From assembly GCA_903873705.1 (NCBI GenBank), contig CAIQPK010000065.1, positions 1-42,946 of the forward strand: a stretch of DNA of 42,946 bases, written 5' to 3'. Origin of the DNA: an uncultured Acidobacteriota bacterium (GTDB lineage Bacteria; Acidobacteriota; Terriglobia; Terriglobales; Acidobacteriaceae). The notes below the pieces were generated by a model, which was given only the letters and a program-made list of their open reading frames with translations, was not told the origin of the DNA and made no database searches. Shown here one piece after another: positions 1-7,625 of this stretch; the first letter of the stretch is position 1, and every line of letters begins with the position of its first letter. Both the position numbers and the translations under genes were made by a program.

Positions 1-19
1 CACGACGCTCTTCCGATCT
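1..19 (+). other. Illumina adapter remnant at contig edge
   Basis: The first 19 bases, CACGACGCTCTTCCGATCT, are the 3' end of the Illumina TruSeq universal (read 1) adapter. They are not genomic. In the murB frame they add foreign codons directly after the last native codon, so genomic sequence starts at base 20. Confidence 0.97.
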
Positions 20-970
20 CAGCGTATGCTTCGACGAGATCCCCACCCGCCCCGTCCCAACCCCCTTCACAAACCCAGCCTTCTCCAGCAACCACGCCGC
101 CGGAAGCTTCACCAACCCCACCCCCGCCGCCCAATGCGGCACCTCCCCACCCCCAACCGCCGCAGACACCTGCTCCAACACCACCTCCCCCACAATCGGG
201 TTCTTGAAGAACGACCCCGCGCTCCGGCAATCCGCATCACCCGGCACAATCAACATCCCCTTACTCAACCGAATCTCCCGCACCACCTCCGCCACCTCCC
301 TCAACCCCGGCACCGAAACCTTCGCAATCTCTGCGTGCATTTCCCCTTCGCGTTCTTTACGTGAAACGCTTTTGAATCTCTTCTGCAAATCCGCATAAGC
401 CAATGTCGGCGCCCCTCCCGGCACCAGTTGAAACCGCACCCGCGTCACAATGTACCGGCCGCGAGCGCTCGTATTAAAAACACTCTCCCGATACCGAAAC
501 CCACACTCCGCCTTCGTCATTTCCACAAACTCCCCCACCACCCGATCAAACACCCTCACCGAAACGATCGTCGTCGCCACCTCTTGCCCATAAGCCCCCA
601 CGTTCTGCACCGGCGTCCCGCCCACACTCCCGGGAATCCCCGCCATGCACTCAATCCCCGCGCAGCCTTCCGCCACGGCGCACGCCACAAACCCATCCCA
701 CGACTCCCCCGCCCCCACGTCGAACCCGCCCTGCCCATCGCCCAACACGCCACAAAGGCCCATCCGCAGCACCAGCCCATCGAACCCCTCATCCGGCACC
801 AGCAGGTTGCTCCCGCCCCCCAGCAGGAAAAGCTTCACCCCGCGCTGCTCCGCCCAGGCCACCGCCTCGCTCACATCACTTTCCGTCTCCGCCACGGCAA
901 ACCACCGAGCCGCCCCACCCACCCCGAACGTCGTATACCCCGCCAACCCAACTTGTTCCTGAATCGTCAC
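20..970 (-). CDS. murB: UDP-N-acetylenolpyruvoylglucosamine reductase MurB, 3'-truncated
   Basis: MurB reduces UDP-GlcNAc-enolpyruvate to UDP-MurNAc with NADPH and FAD in cytoplasmic peptidoglycan precursor synthesis. The reading frame opens with GTG at 970 (VTIQEQVGLAGYTTFGVGG), the usual MurB N-terminus. Visible motifs are the FAD-binding LLGGGSNLLV (about residues 49-58), GIPGSVGGTPVQNVGAYGQE (111-130), the Tyr loop CGFRYRES (156-163) and the catalytic-Ser region SAGSFFKNP (250-258). The last native codon is at base 20 (about residue 317), so the C-terminal catalytic Glu region is lost at the contig end. Residues about 200-219 are encoded by a copy of a dispersed repeat (313-370) that remains in frame, between the ADLQKRF segment and the VPGLREVAEVVREIR helix. 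There is no convincing Shine-Dalgarno at the usual distance. It is divergent from the bacilliredoxin gene. Confidence 0.93.
313..370 (-). repeat. Dispersed repeat family 1, copy A, inside murB
   Basis: On the minus strand this reads GCGTTTCACGTAAAGAACGC, then GAAGGGGAAATGCACGCAG, then AGATTGCGAAGGTTTCGG. It matches the intergenic copies at 20481, 28302 and 29999. This copy is inside coding sequence, has no stop codon in the murB frame, and is the most diverged of the four. Confidence 0.85.
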
Positions 971-1049
971 GATTTCGAGCCTACAACACCCTCCCCGAAT
1001 CCGAACCGCTCGACGTACAATCAAACAGCAAGCACCATAAGGAGAAACC

Positions 1050-1475
1050 ATGTACCCAGAAATGATGTTGACCCCCATGCGCGAAGAGCTCACCCGCGCC
1101 GGAATCCAGGAAGCGCGTGACGCAGCAGCAGTCGACGCCGCCCTCGCACAGCCCGGAACCACCATGGTCGTGGTCAACTCCATCTGCGGCTGCGCTGCCG
1201 GCAAGATGCGCCCCGGCGTCCGCCTCGCCCTGCAGAACGCCACCAAGCCCGACCACTCGGTCACCGTCTTCGCCGGCCAGGACCGCGAAGCCACCGACCG
1301 CGCCCGCAGCAACTTCCAGGGCCACCCGCCCACCTCCCCCGCCATCGCGCTCTTCCGCGACGGCCAGCTCGTCTACCTCATGCAGCGCTCGGCAATCGAG
1401 ACCTCGACCGCACCCGCCATCGCGCAGGAGCTCACCCGCGCCTTCGAAACCTACTGCGCCACCTCCAACGCATAA
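1050..1475 (+). CDS. Bacilliredoxin, BrxA/BrxB (YphP/YqiW) family
   Basis: This is a 141-residue thioredoxin-fold protein of the family that removes bacillithiol from S-bacillithiolated proteins. The hallmark Cys-Gly-Cys site is present at residues 46-48 (VVNSICGCAAGKMRPG), and the length is typical. The start is supported by AAGGAG seven bases upstream of ATG. BshA, which catalyses the first step of bacillithiol synthesis, lies about 6 kb away at 7626, so thiol and redoxin probably belong to one redox system. The gene is monocistronic, followed by a hairpin terminator at 1501. Whether it is closer to BrxA or BrxB cannot be decided by eye. Confidence 0.92.
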   Translation: MYPEMMLTPMREELTRAGIQEARDAAAVDAALAQPGTTMVVVNSICGCAAGKMRPGVRLALQNATKPDHSVTVFAGQDREATDRARSNFQGHPPTSPAIALFRDGQLVYLMQRSAIETSTAPAIAQELTRAFETYCATSNA

Positions 1476-1500
1476 GCTTTTTCCAACCTTCAGCAACTCA

Positions 1501-1534
1501 GCGGGGCAGCCACCAGGTTGCCCCGCTCTTTGTG
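1501..1534 (+). terminator. Rho-independent terminator after the bacilliredoxin gene
   Basis: GCGGGGCA (1501-1508) pairs with TGCCCCGC (1519-1526), followed by the T-rich TCTTTGTG. It lies 25 bases past the stop codon. Confidence 0.85.
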
Positions 1535-1582
1535 CATAACTCCACTCAACTCCCGCCCTGATCAGCCGATGAGGCTGACAGT

Positions 1583-2509
1583 ATGGCAACCGACCCGCAC
1601 CGCGTTCTCTCATTCCCGTCCTCCACCGTCGTCATCACCGGAGACGAGGCCCTCCTGGGCCCCAGCCCCGCCATCGCCCGCGTCTGGGCCCAGATCCGCC
1701 GCGTTGCCCCCTACTTCCGCGCCGCCGTCATCACCGCCGAGCCCGGCTCCGGCGTCGACGCCGCCGCCCGCGCCCTGCACGCCCTCTCGCCCATACGCGC
1801 ACTCCCCTTCCGCACCGTCACACCCATCCAGGCAGAAGCCGTCTTCGCCACCTCCTCACACGCCCTCTTCGAAGGCCTCCTCTTCCTCCCCGACGTCGAC
1901 CGCCTCTCCCCCACCGCGCAACGCGCCCTGCTCCGCAAGCTCCGCATCCGCGGCCGCTCCAGCTGGCGCATCGTCGCCTCCTCTTCAATCGAGCTCCGCG
2001 CCTCCGTCAGCGCCGGCCGCTTCTCCATCGAGCTCGCCGAAATGCTCGGCGCCGTCCGCATCTCCCTCCCCACGCTCCGCGAGCGCCGCGAAGACCTCCC
2101 CGTCCTCGCCACCCACATCGCCAGGCGTGTAGCCGCCCGCCTCGCCGTCGAGGCGCCAGCCTTCGATCCCACTTTCGATACCGCCCTCACCCACTTCGCC
2201 TGGACCGGCAACCTCCCCCAGCTCGAAGACGTTCTCGATCGCATCCTCTCCCACCCCCACGAAAATCCCGTCACGGCCGCCGAATTCTCCGCTGCCACCG
2301 CCAATCTCGCCCCGGCCACCGTCGTGGACGCCGCCCACCCCCGCATGCTGCGCCTCGAAGACGTCGTCCAGGAGCACATCCGCGCCGTCCTCATCGGCTG
2401 CCACGGCAACAAGCTCCGCGCAGCCGAGGTCCTCGGCATCAGCCGCTCCACCCTATACCGCATGCTCGACAGCGCCCACGTTTCCCACCCCTTCTCCATG
2501 ACCGGCTAG
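1583..2509 (+). CDS. Degenerate NtrC-type AAA+ protein with Fis-type HTH
   Basis: This 308-residue protein has the order of a sigma-54 enhancer-binding protein: an AAA+ domain (about 22-240) and a C-terminal Fis-like helix-turn-helix (KLRAAEVLGISRSTLYRML). Recognisable but altered motifs are Walker A as AEPGSGVDA (52-60), with Val where the catalytic Lys should be, and Walker B as LLFLPDVD (99-106) instead of LFLDEI. TLRERREDLPVL and the WTGNLPQLEDVL segment (normally WPGNVREL) are kept. The sigma-54-contacting GAFTGA loop is missing: the sequence passes directly from the PFRTVTP strand to Walker B. It probably cannot hydrolyse ATP or remodel sigma-54 and may act as a plain DNA-binding regulator. 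No receiver or sensory domain precedes it. A GAGG lies eight bases before ATG. Its target is unknown; proC follows 22 bases downstream. Confidence 0.8.
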   Translation: MATDPHRVLSFPSSTVVITGDEALLGPSPAIARVWAQIRRVAPYFRAAVITAEPGSGVDAAARALHALSPIRALPFRTVTPIQAEAVFATSSHALFEGLLFLPDVDRLSPTAQRALLRKLRIRGRSSWRIVASSSIELRASVSAGRFSIELAEMLGAVRISLPTLRERREDLPVLATHIARRVAARLAVEAPAFDPTFDTALTHFAWTGNLPQLEDVLDRILSHPHENPVTAAEFSAATANLAPATVVDAAHPRMLRLEDVVQEHIRAVLIGCHGNKLRAAEVLGISRSTLYRMLDSAHVSHPFSMTG

Positions 2510-2531
2510 ACATCTTTGATAGCCTTGCAAC

Positions 2532-3392
2532 ATGAGCACCAATAAGGCAGCAACCACCCAGGCCCAGCAGGACGCCGGCAAGCCTCTCCGCGTAGCCATC
2601 CTCGGCACCGGAAAAATGGGCGGCATCCTGCTGCAGGCCTTCCTCAAGAGCGGCCTTGTCACCGCCAGTAACGCTTTCCCCACCGTTGCCCACCCCGACC
2701 GCGCCCAGGAGCTCTCCGCCCAATACGGCGTCACCGTCGGCACCGACAACCTCAAAGCAGCTGAATCCGCCGACATCATCCTCCTCGGCGTAAAGCCCCT
2801 CCAGGTTGCCGACCTCGTCGCCAACATTCAGGGCGCTCTCACACCCCAGAAGCTCCTCATCTCCTTCGCCGCTTCCGTCAGCACACGGGCCATCGAAGAC
2901 GCCGCCGACATCGACATCCCCGTCGTCCGCGCCATGCCCAACACCCCCGCAAAAATCGACGCAGGCATGACCGCCCTCTGCGCCGGACGCTTCGCCACCC
3001 CCGGCCACCTCGCCCTCGCCCAGCGCATCTTCGCCGCCGTCGGCCGCACCGTCGTCGTCGACGAAAAACACATGGACGCCGTCACCGGCCTCTCCGGCTC
3101 CGGCCCCGCCTTCCTCTACATCATCATCGAGGCCCTCGCCGAAGCCGGCGTCAACGTCGGACTCCCCCGCGAAATCGCCACGCTCCTCGCCGCACAAACC
3201 ACCTACGGCGCCGCCAAAATGGTCCTCGAAACCGGCTCCCACCCCGCCCTCCTCAAGGACGAAGTCACCACCCCCGCAGGCTGCACCGTAGACGGCATCG
3301 TCGAGCTCGAAGAAGGCGGCCTCCGCGTCACACTCATCAAGGCCGTCAAACGCGCCACCATCCGCGCCAAAGAACTCGCAGGAAACAAGTGA
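2532..3392 (+). CDS. proC: Pyrroline-5-carboxylate reductase
   Basis: ProC reduces 1-pyrroline-5-carboxylate to L-proline with NAD(P)H, the last step of proline synthesis, in the cytoplasm. The 286 residues show the N-terminal Rossmann motif VAILGTGKMG (21-30), a VKPLQV segment, RAMPNTPAKI and the family signature region from AVTGLSGSGPAFLYI through LEEGGLRVTLIKAV. There is a poorly conserved leader of about 18 residues before the first beta strand, and no clear Shine-Dalgarno, so a later start cannot be excluded. It sits 22 bases after the NtrC-like gene and may share its transcript. Confidence 0.95.
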   Translation: MSTNKAATTQAQQDAGKPLRVAILGTGKMGGILLQAFLKSGLVTASNAFPTVAHPDRAQELSAQYGVTVGTDNLKAAESADIILLGVKPLQVADLVANIQGALTPQKLLISFAASVSTRAIEDAADIDIPVVRAMPNTPAKIDAGMTALCAGRFATPGHLALAQRIFAAVGRTVVVDEKHMDAVTGLSGSGPAFLYIIIEALAEAGVNVGLPREIATLLAAQTTYGAAKMVLETGSHPALLKDEVTTPAGCTVDGIVELEEGGLRVTLIKAVKRATIRAKELAGNK

Positions 3393-3413
3393 CCGCACCG
3401 GTTCCCTCTAACA

Positions 3414-3447
3414 GTGTCATCCTGAGCGCAGCGAAGGACCTGCTTCT
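3414..3447 (+). repeat. Dispersed repeat of the TCATCCTGAGCG-AGCGAAGGA type
   Basis: GTGTCATCCTGAGCGCAGCG followed by AAGGACCTGCTT fills most of the proC-ctaA gap. A related copy on the other strand lies at 29074-29100. This imperfect palindrome type is often seen in environmental genomes, where it gives spurious ORFs reading ILSVAKNPRI. Confidence 0.7.
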
Positions 3448-3452
3448 CCACC

Positions 3453-4400
3453 ATGCCTGAACCAACTCCTCCCCGCGCTCTCACCGTCTACGCCTGGGCC
3501 GTCCTCGCCTTCATGGTCCTCGTCATTCTCTGGGGTGCCATCGTCCGCACCACCGGCTCCGGCGCCGGCTGCGGCGTCCACTGGCCCCTCTGCAACGGCG
3601 ACTTCGTTCCCCACCACCCCCGCCTCGCCACCATCATCGAGTTCACCCACCGCTCCATGAGCGGCATCCTCACCACGCTCATCGCGATTCTCGCCGTCTG
3701 GGTCTTCTGCAAGCGACCCAAAGGCGACCTCTCCCGCACCGGCGCCATCGCCGTCGTACTCTTCCTCATCACCGAAGCCCTCCTCGGGGCCGCCCTCGTC
3801 CTCGGCGGATGGGTCGACAGGAACGCCTCCAACACCCGCGTCGTCATGCAGGCCATCCACGTTACCAACACCCTGCTCCTGCTCGGAGCACTCGCCCTCA
3901 CCGCCTGGTGGATCGGCCACCCCCAGCGCAAAGCCACCACCCCCAGCCCCAACCGCCATCTCGCCACCGCCACCATCGTCATGACGCTCCTCGCCACCGC
4001 CACCGGAGCCGTAGCCGCGCTCGCCGACACCCTCTTCCCCTCCCCCACCCTCACCGCCGCACTCGCCCAGGACTTCGCCGCCGACGCCCCACTCATCGTC
4101 CGCACCCGCTGGATGCACCCGGCCGAAACCCTCCTCGTACTGCTCTGCGTCCTGCTCCTCTGCCGCCGCGTGCGCGGAGCCCTCGCCAACATCGTGCTCG
4201 GCCTCCTCGCCCTGCAATTCCTCCTCGGCATAGCCGACGTCCTTTTACTCGCCCCGCAAGGGATGCAGATCCTCCATCTCCTCGGTGCCGACCTCTTCTG
4301 GATTGCCCTCGTCATCCTCGTCAACGAAGCCCGCCGAGTCCCCCACACCGCAGAAAAGCTGACCCTGGCCGTGGCGCCTCCCGGCCCGTCGCCGATTTGA
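3453..4400 (+). CDS. ctaA: Heme A synthase (COX15/CtaA family)
   Basis: CtaA oxidises heme O to heme A in the membrane for aa3-type cytochrome oxidase. The 315-residue protein has eight likely transmembrane helices. Family features visible are the first loop with a Cys pair (C40 and C47 in GSGAGCGVHWPLCNG), heme-ligand histidines in FTHRSMSG (H66) and MQAIHVTN (H136), and two further His in the second half (RWMHPAE and ILHLLGAD), matching the two-fold four-helix design. It is preceded by a dispersed repeat, not by an obvious ribosome-binding site. It lies outside the cytochrome c maturation cluster at 13-16 kb but serves the same respiratory heme supply. Confidence 0.9.
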   Translation: MPEPTPPRALTVYAWAVLAFMVLVILWGAIVRTTGSGAGCGVHWPLCNGDFVPHHPRLATIIEFTHRSMSGILTTLIAILAVWVFCKRPKGDLSRTGAIAVVLFLITEALLGAALVLGGWVDRNASNTRVVMQAIHVTNTLLLLGALALTAWWIGHPQRKATTPSPNRHLATATIVMTLLATATGAVAALADTLFPSPTLTAALAQDFAADAPLIVRTRWMHPAETLLVLLCVLLLCRRVRGALANIVLGLLALQFLLGIADVLLLAPQGMQILHLLGADLFWIALVILVNEARRVPHTAEKLTLAVAPPGPSPI

Positions 4401-4511
4401 GCGTCAACTTGAAAGACGCTGTTCGCTCGCGCGAAAATGGCGATAACGGTACAGTTTGTAGCTGAAAGCAGCAGAAGAGTTCCCGCTGCACGTCATCTCG
4501 GGAGGGCACGA

Positions 4512-4949
4512 ATGAAAGCTTCTGTGTTTTATCGCACCGCTGCCGTGCTGTTGCTGCTTTTCACCGTCGGGCACACCGCTGGCTTCAGCCAGCCGCCCGA
4601 TCCCCAGTGGGGTGCCGATGCCCTCGTCGGCTCCATGCACGCCCTTCACTTCAACGTGATGGGCTTCAACCGCAGCTACTGGGACTTCTTCACAGCCGCC
4701 GGATTCTCAGTCGCCGTCTTCTACGTCTTCGCCGCGATCCTGGCCTGGCAGCTAGGAGGCCTCACACCCGCCAACCTCGCGCGCCTGCGCATCACGGCCT
4801 GGGCATTCGCTGTTGCGTTTGCCGCCATCACCGCGCTCAGCTGCAAATACCTCTTCATCATCCCCATCGTCTTCTCCAGCCTGATCACCCTTTGTTTAAC
4901 CGCCGCAGCATCGCTATCGGGGAAGAATATTTCAACGCATCCGTCCTGA
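4512..4949 (+). CDS. Small four-helix membrane protein, unknown function
   Basis: The ATG at 4512 is preceded by GGGAGGG at a good distance, which selects it over the in-frame ATG at 4437, whose extra residues look non-coding. The 145-residue product has about four hydrophobic segments, the first at residues 7-25 (FYRTAAVLLLLFTVGHTAGF), then a polar loop with SMHALHFNVMGFNRSYWDFF and three more helices. The loop motif and length suggest a conserved family, but I cannot assign a function. Confidence 0.75.
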   Translation: MKASVFYRTAAVLLLLFTVGHTAGFSQPPDPQWGADALVGSMHALHFNVMGFNRSYWDFFTAAGFSVAVFYVFAAILAWQLGGLTPANLARLRITAWAFAVAFAAITALSCKYLFIIPIVFSSLITLCLTAAASLSGKNISTHPS

Positions 4950-5467
4950 TCCGCACATCGCCGCATTCATTCCCCGCGCGCACTTTTGCGCATGAGCGGG
5001 AAGCCTCAGAACCCAATCAGCCCACTCTCGCCCGCCAACCCCAATCCCACCCGCCAGCAAAATCCTGTCAACCCCCAGAACCTCTGGGAATCTCCCTAAC
5101 TCCTTATCTTTCTAACGCTTCCGTGCCCGAAATACTTGGCATGTTATTTCGCCGAGCTAGGTAAAATAGAAATAGAACCAATTTCAGGCTGCTGCAGCGC
5201 TCCAGGCGCCGGCAACCTGTCGCATTCAAGCCCTCCACTTCACAGGCAATCTCACCGCGGACAAGCAAACATTCTCGTAAGCGCCCCAACTTCAGTCGGA
5301 CCATAATCAGCCGCGCCCAAGGCGCCACCTCGCTGCCGCAGGCCGGAGCGAAGGCGAAGCCGCAACGACCAACCTGCCTTCCTCAAACCAGTCAATAACC
5401 CCGAGGTCTACCCAGACCCCGGTCAATAGAATCAGAGATTTTGCAGATCAGATCTGGAGGGGCCGCC
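4950..5467. other. Gene-poor 520-base region with repeat at its 3' end
   Basis: No convincing coding sequence is visible. An A/T-richer patch at about 5095-5175 contains TTGGCA (5136) and TAAAAT (5162), but their 20-base spacing is too long for a normal promoter. The 3' end (5402-5464) is dispersed repeat family 2, which runs into the ribosome-binding site of the following gene. Confidence 0.6.
5402..5464 (-). repeat. Dispersed repeat family 2, copy 1
   Basis: CGAGGTCTACCCAGACC (a small hairpin, GGTCT/AGACC) is followed by CAATAGAATCAGAGATTTTG and CAGATCAGATCTGGAGGGGCC. It matches the copy at 20296-20358 in reverse orientation across about 60 bases with few changes. Its 3' end supplies the GGAGG ribosome-binding site for the gene at 5468. 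Confidence 0.85.
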
Positions 5468-6046
5468 ATGCGCCATAACACCCATCACGACGACAACACC
5501 ATTGACTTCCTGCCCACCGGCCCGCGCCGCTTCCGCTGCCGCCACGTCCACCCTAACGGCAACCGCTGCGGCTCGCCATCCCTCCGCGACGAACCCTTCT
5601 GCTACTTCCACCACACCTCACGAGGCCAGGCCGCCAACCGCCTCGCACGCACCGTCCGCGGACTCAACCCCACACTGCCTGACCCCACCGACCTCACCGA
5701 ACGCTCCGGAATCCAGCTCGCCATCGCCGAAGTCCTCCACCTCATCGCCGTCGGAGACATCGATCCCCGCCGCGCCGGTCTCCTCCTCTACGGCCTCCAG
5801 ATCGCCTCTGCCAACCTGTCCCGCCCCAACCCCCAGGCCGCGCCCTCCCTCCCCGTAGAACAAGTCACCTTCGACCCCGAACTCGGCCCCCTCGCCCTCC
5901 CCGCCGAATTCGAAACCACCTCACCGCAAACAAAAGGTCCCGCCCAGCTCCTTTTGGAAGAGCTGAAACGGGACTTTCCAGATCTGGACTGCCTCAACGC
6001 ATCCGCTGCGCCAACACGGCGCAACAGCCGCACGCGGGTTACTTAG
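5468..6046 (+). CDS. Hypothetical protein with a short Cys/His (zinc-binding-like) motif
   Basis: The ATG at 5468 has GGAGG about seven bases upstream, so the in-frame ATG at 5441 inside the repeat is rejected. The 192-residue protein has C24, C34, C45, H48 and H49 in FRCRHVHPNGNRCGSPSLRD and EPFCYFHHTSRG, i.e. C-x9-C-x10-C-x2-HH. This pattern resembles short zinc-binding motifs in phage and mobile-element proteins. A central helical segment (ERSGIQLAIAEVLHLIAVGD, then DPRRAGLLLYGLQIA) follows, then a low-complexity Pro-rich tail. I recall similar proteins as multicopy families in Acidobacteriaceae but cannot check it here. Function unknown. Its 3' end overlaps the convergent LEA-like gene by eight bases. 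Confidence 0.72.
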   Translation: MRHNTHHDDNTIDFLPTGPRRFRCRHVHPNGNRCGSPSLRDEPFCYFHHTSRGQAANRLARTVRGLNPTLPDPTDLTERSGIQLAIAEVLHLIAVGDIDPRRAGLLLYGLQIASANLSRPNPQAAPSLPVEQVTFDPELGPLALPAEFETTSPQTKGPAQLLLEELKRDFPDLDCLNASAAPTRRNSRTRVT

Positions 6047-6422
6047 GGTTGTTAGGAACCGGCGGCTTGTCCTCGGCCCGGCGAGCCACGTTGCGCGTGC
6101 CGGTCGCCGTCTTCTCGGCGCCCTTCTTCGTCTCGTGCGCCGCTACCTTCGCGCCGTGCCCCGTCTTGTCGGCGGCCACCTCGGTCGCGTCAGCTGTTTT
6201 CTTCGCAGCAACCTTCGTGCCATGCGCCGTTTCCTTGGCCGCTACCTTGGTGCCGTGGGCAGTCTTCTTCGCGCCCGTTGCGACAGCATGACCGGTGTCC
6301 TTGGCCGCTTCCTTCGTTTCGTGGCCGGCATCCTTCATGTCCTGCTTTGCCTGCGCAAAAGCGAGTGGGCTGCAGGTCAGTACAGCAGCCAGCATGATTC
6401 CGGTAATCCTGTGCGATGACAT
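6039..6422 (-). CDS. Secreted LEA-like (11-mer repeat) protein
   Basis: ATG at 6422 is preceded by TAGGAG; a longer in-frame start exists but lacks such support. The 127-residue product begins with a signal peptide (MSSHRITGIMLAAVLTCSPL, then AFA-QA). The rest is Lys/Ala/Thr/Glu-rich repeats of about 11 residues: EAAKDTGHAVA, GAKKTAHGTKV, AAKETAHGTKV, AAKKTADATEV, AADKTGHGAKV, AAHETKKGAEK. This pattern is typical of group-3 late-embryogenesis-abundant proteins, which form amphipathic helices on drying. A role in desiccation or envelope stress is inferred. The tail is EDKPPVPNNPK. Its upstream region contains an imperfect inverted repeat (6452-6484). Confidence 0.8.
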   Translation of the reverse strand: MSSHRITGIMLAAVLTCSPLAFAQAKQDMKDAGHETKEAAKDTGHAVATGAKKTAHGTKVAAKETAHGTKVAAKKTADATEVAADKTGHGAKVAAHETKKGAEKTATGTRNVARRAEDKPPVPNNPK

Positions 6423-6451
6423 GGTGTATCTCCTAAGTGAACAAAGCATAA

Positions 6452-6484
6452 CAACGTAAGAGCAGGTTTGCCTTACGAACGTTG
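6452..6484. promoter_or_regulatory. Imperfect inverted repeat upstream of the LEA-like gene
   Basis: CAACG-TAAG (6452-6460) faces CTTA-CGAA-CGTTG (6472-6484). It lies 30-62 bases upstream of the ATG at 6422, so it could be an operator. No regulator is known. Confidence 0.35.
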
Positions 6485-6520
6485 TAAGCTCCCATGCAAA
6501 TCCCGCGGGAAACACAGATT

Positions 6521-6549
6521 TTGCCTCCACGCGCTTCGTGCCCTACACT
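6521..6549 (+). promoter_or_regulatory. Sigma-70-type promoter for tRNA-Val
   Basis: TTGCCT (6521-6526) and TACACT (6544-6549) are separated by exactly 17 bases, about 33 bases before the mature tRNA 5' end. Confidence 0.65.
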
Positions 6550-6582
6550 TGATGGAGTCGTGCACACTGCAGCAGTGCAAAG

Positions 6583-6659
<77 letters not shown>

Positions 6660-6690
6660 ACCCTTCACCGCTCACGCCGACTCACTCCCG

Positions 6691-7560
6691 ATGCCCGCTC
6701 GCCTCATCCTCAACGCGGACGACTTCGGCCTCACCCGCGGTATCAATCGCGCCATAGCAGAGCTCCACGCCGCCGGCGCTCTCACCTCCGCCACCCTCAT
6801 GGCTAACGGCCCAGCCTTCCACCATGCCGTTGCCATCGCACACGCTCACCCGACACTAGGCGTGGGCTGCCACATCGTCCTTACCGACGGCACGCCCCTC
6901 TCCCCCCCGGAAACCATACCCACCCTCCTTGGCCCGGACGGAAAAACCTTCCGCACCTCGCTCGCCGCCTTCCACCTCGCCGTCCTGCGCGGCAACGTCC
7001 GCAAAGCCGACATCGCCCGCGAAGCCTCAGCCCAGATCGACCGCCTGCAAACCGCCGGCATAACCGTAACCCACATCGACACCCACAAACACACCCACAT
7101 CCTCCCGCAGGTTGCGCGGCCACTGCTGGAGGTCGCGCTCCACCACAACATCCGCGCCATCCGCAACCCCTTCGAACAGCCCTGGAGCCAGAAGGTCGGA
7201 CGCTCCAACCTGATGCGCCACCTACAAGTCACCGCCATGCGCACCCTGCGCCCCCGCTTCCACGGGCTACAGGCCATCCGCGAGCGCTCAGTCCTCACGA
7301 CGAACGGCACGATCGGTATCTCCGCCACAGGCAGCCTTGACACCGCCACCCTCCGGTCCCTACTCGCCGCACTCCCCGCCACCGGTACCTGGGAGATAGT
7401 CTGCCACCCCGGCTACAACGACGCCGACCTCGACGCCGTGACAACAAGGCTGCGCGCCTCGCGTAATGTGGAACGCGAAACGTTACTTCAACTTTTCACG
7501 CCACAATCGTCGCACCGTTCGCAGCCGGAACTCATCAACTATGGTGACCTCCGCGACTAG
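6691..7560 (+). CDS. ChbG/HpnK (YdjC-like) family deacetylase
   Basis: This 289-residue carbohydrate deacetylase family member carries the metal-site motifs LILNADDFGLTRG (residues 5-17), GVGCHIVLTDGTPL, the THIDTHKHTH segment and EIVCHPGYND. Such enzymes remove N-acetyl groups from sugars: ChbG acts on chitooligosaccharides, and HpnK is associated with hopanoid clusters. It starts 31 bases after tRNA-Val and ends 65 bases before bshA, so it could act on an N-acetylglucosaminyl substrate made by the neighbouring pathway, but this is speculation. There is no clear Shine-Dalgarno. Confidence is good in the family and low in the substrate. Confidence 0.85.
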   Translation: MPARLILNADDFGLTRGINRAIAELHAAGALTSATLMANGPAFHHAVAIAHAHPTLGVGCHIVLTDGTPLSPPETIPTLLGPDGKTFRTSLAAFHLAVLRGNVRKADIAREASAQIDRLQTAGITVTHIDTHKHTHILPQVARPLLEVALHHNIRAIRNPFEQPWSQKVGRSNLMRHLQVTAMRTLRPRFHGLQAIRERSVLTTNGTIGISATGSLDTATLRSLLAALPATGTWEIVCHPGYNDADLDAVTTRLRASRNVERETLLQLFTPQSSHRSQPELINYGDLRD

Positions 7561-7625
7561 CTGAACGCAGCGGCCCGGCATCTCAACATCGTCCCAAGAA
7601 TTTGCTTCAAGACAGGCAAGCGGCA

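Noticed and set aside
428-1120. 230-codon plus-strand frame across murB
   Set aside because: Pro/His/Arg-rich shadow; the minus strand in this place encodes MurB.
2439-3398. 319-codon open frame antisense to proC
   Set aside because: Low-complexity Gly/Asp/Glu sequence caused by C-ending codons on the other strand.
4400-4420. AGCGTC/GACGCT hairpin after ctaA as a terminator
   Set aside because: Only six base pairs and no T-run.
5136-5167. TTGGCA and TAAAAT as a promoter
   Set aside because: The 20-base spacing is outside the usual 16-18, and no gene starts at a suitable distance.
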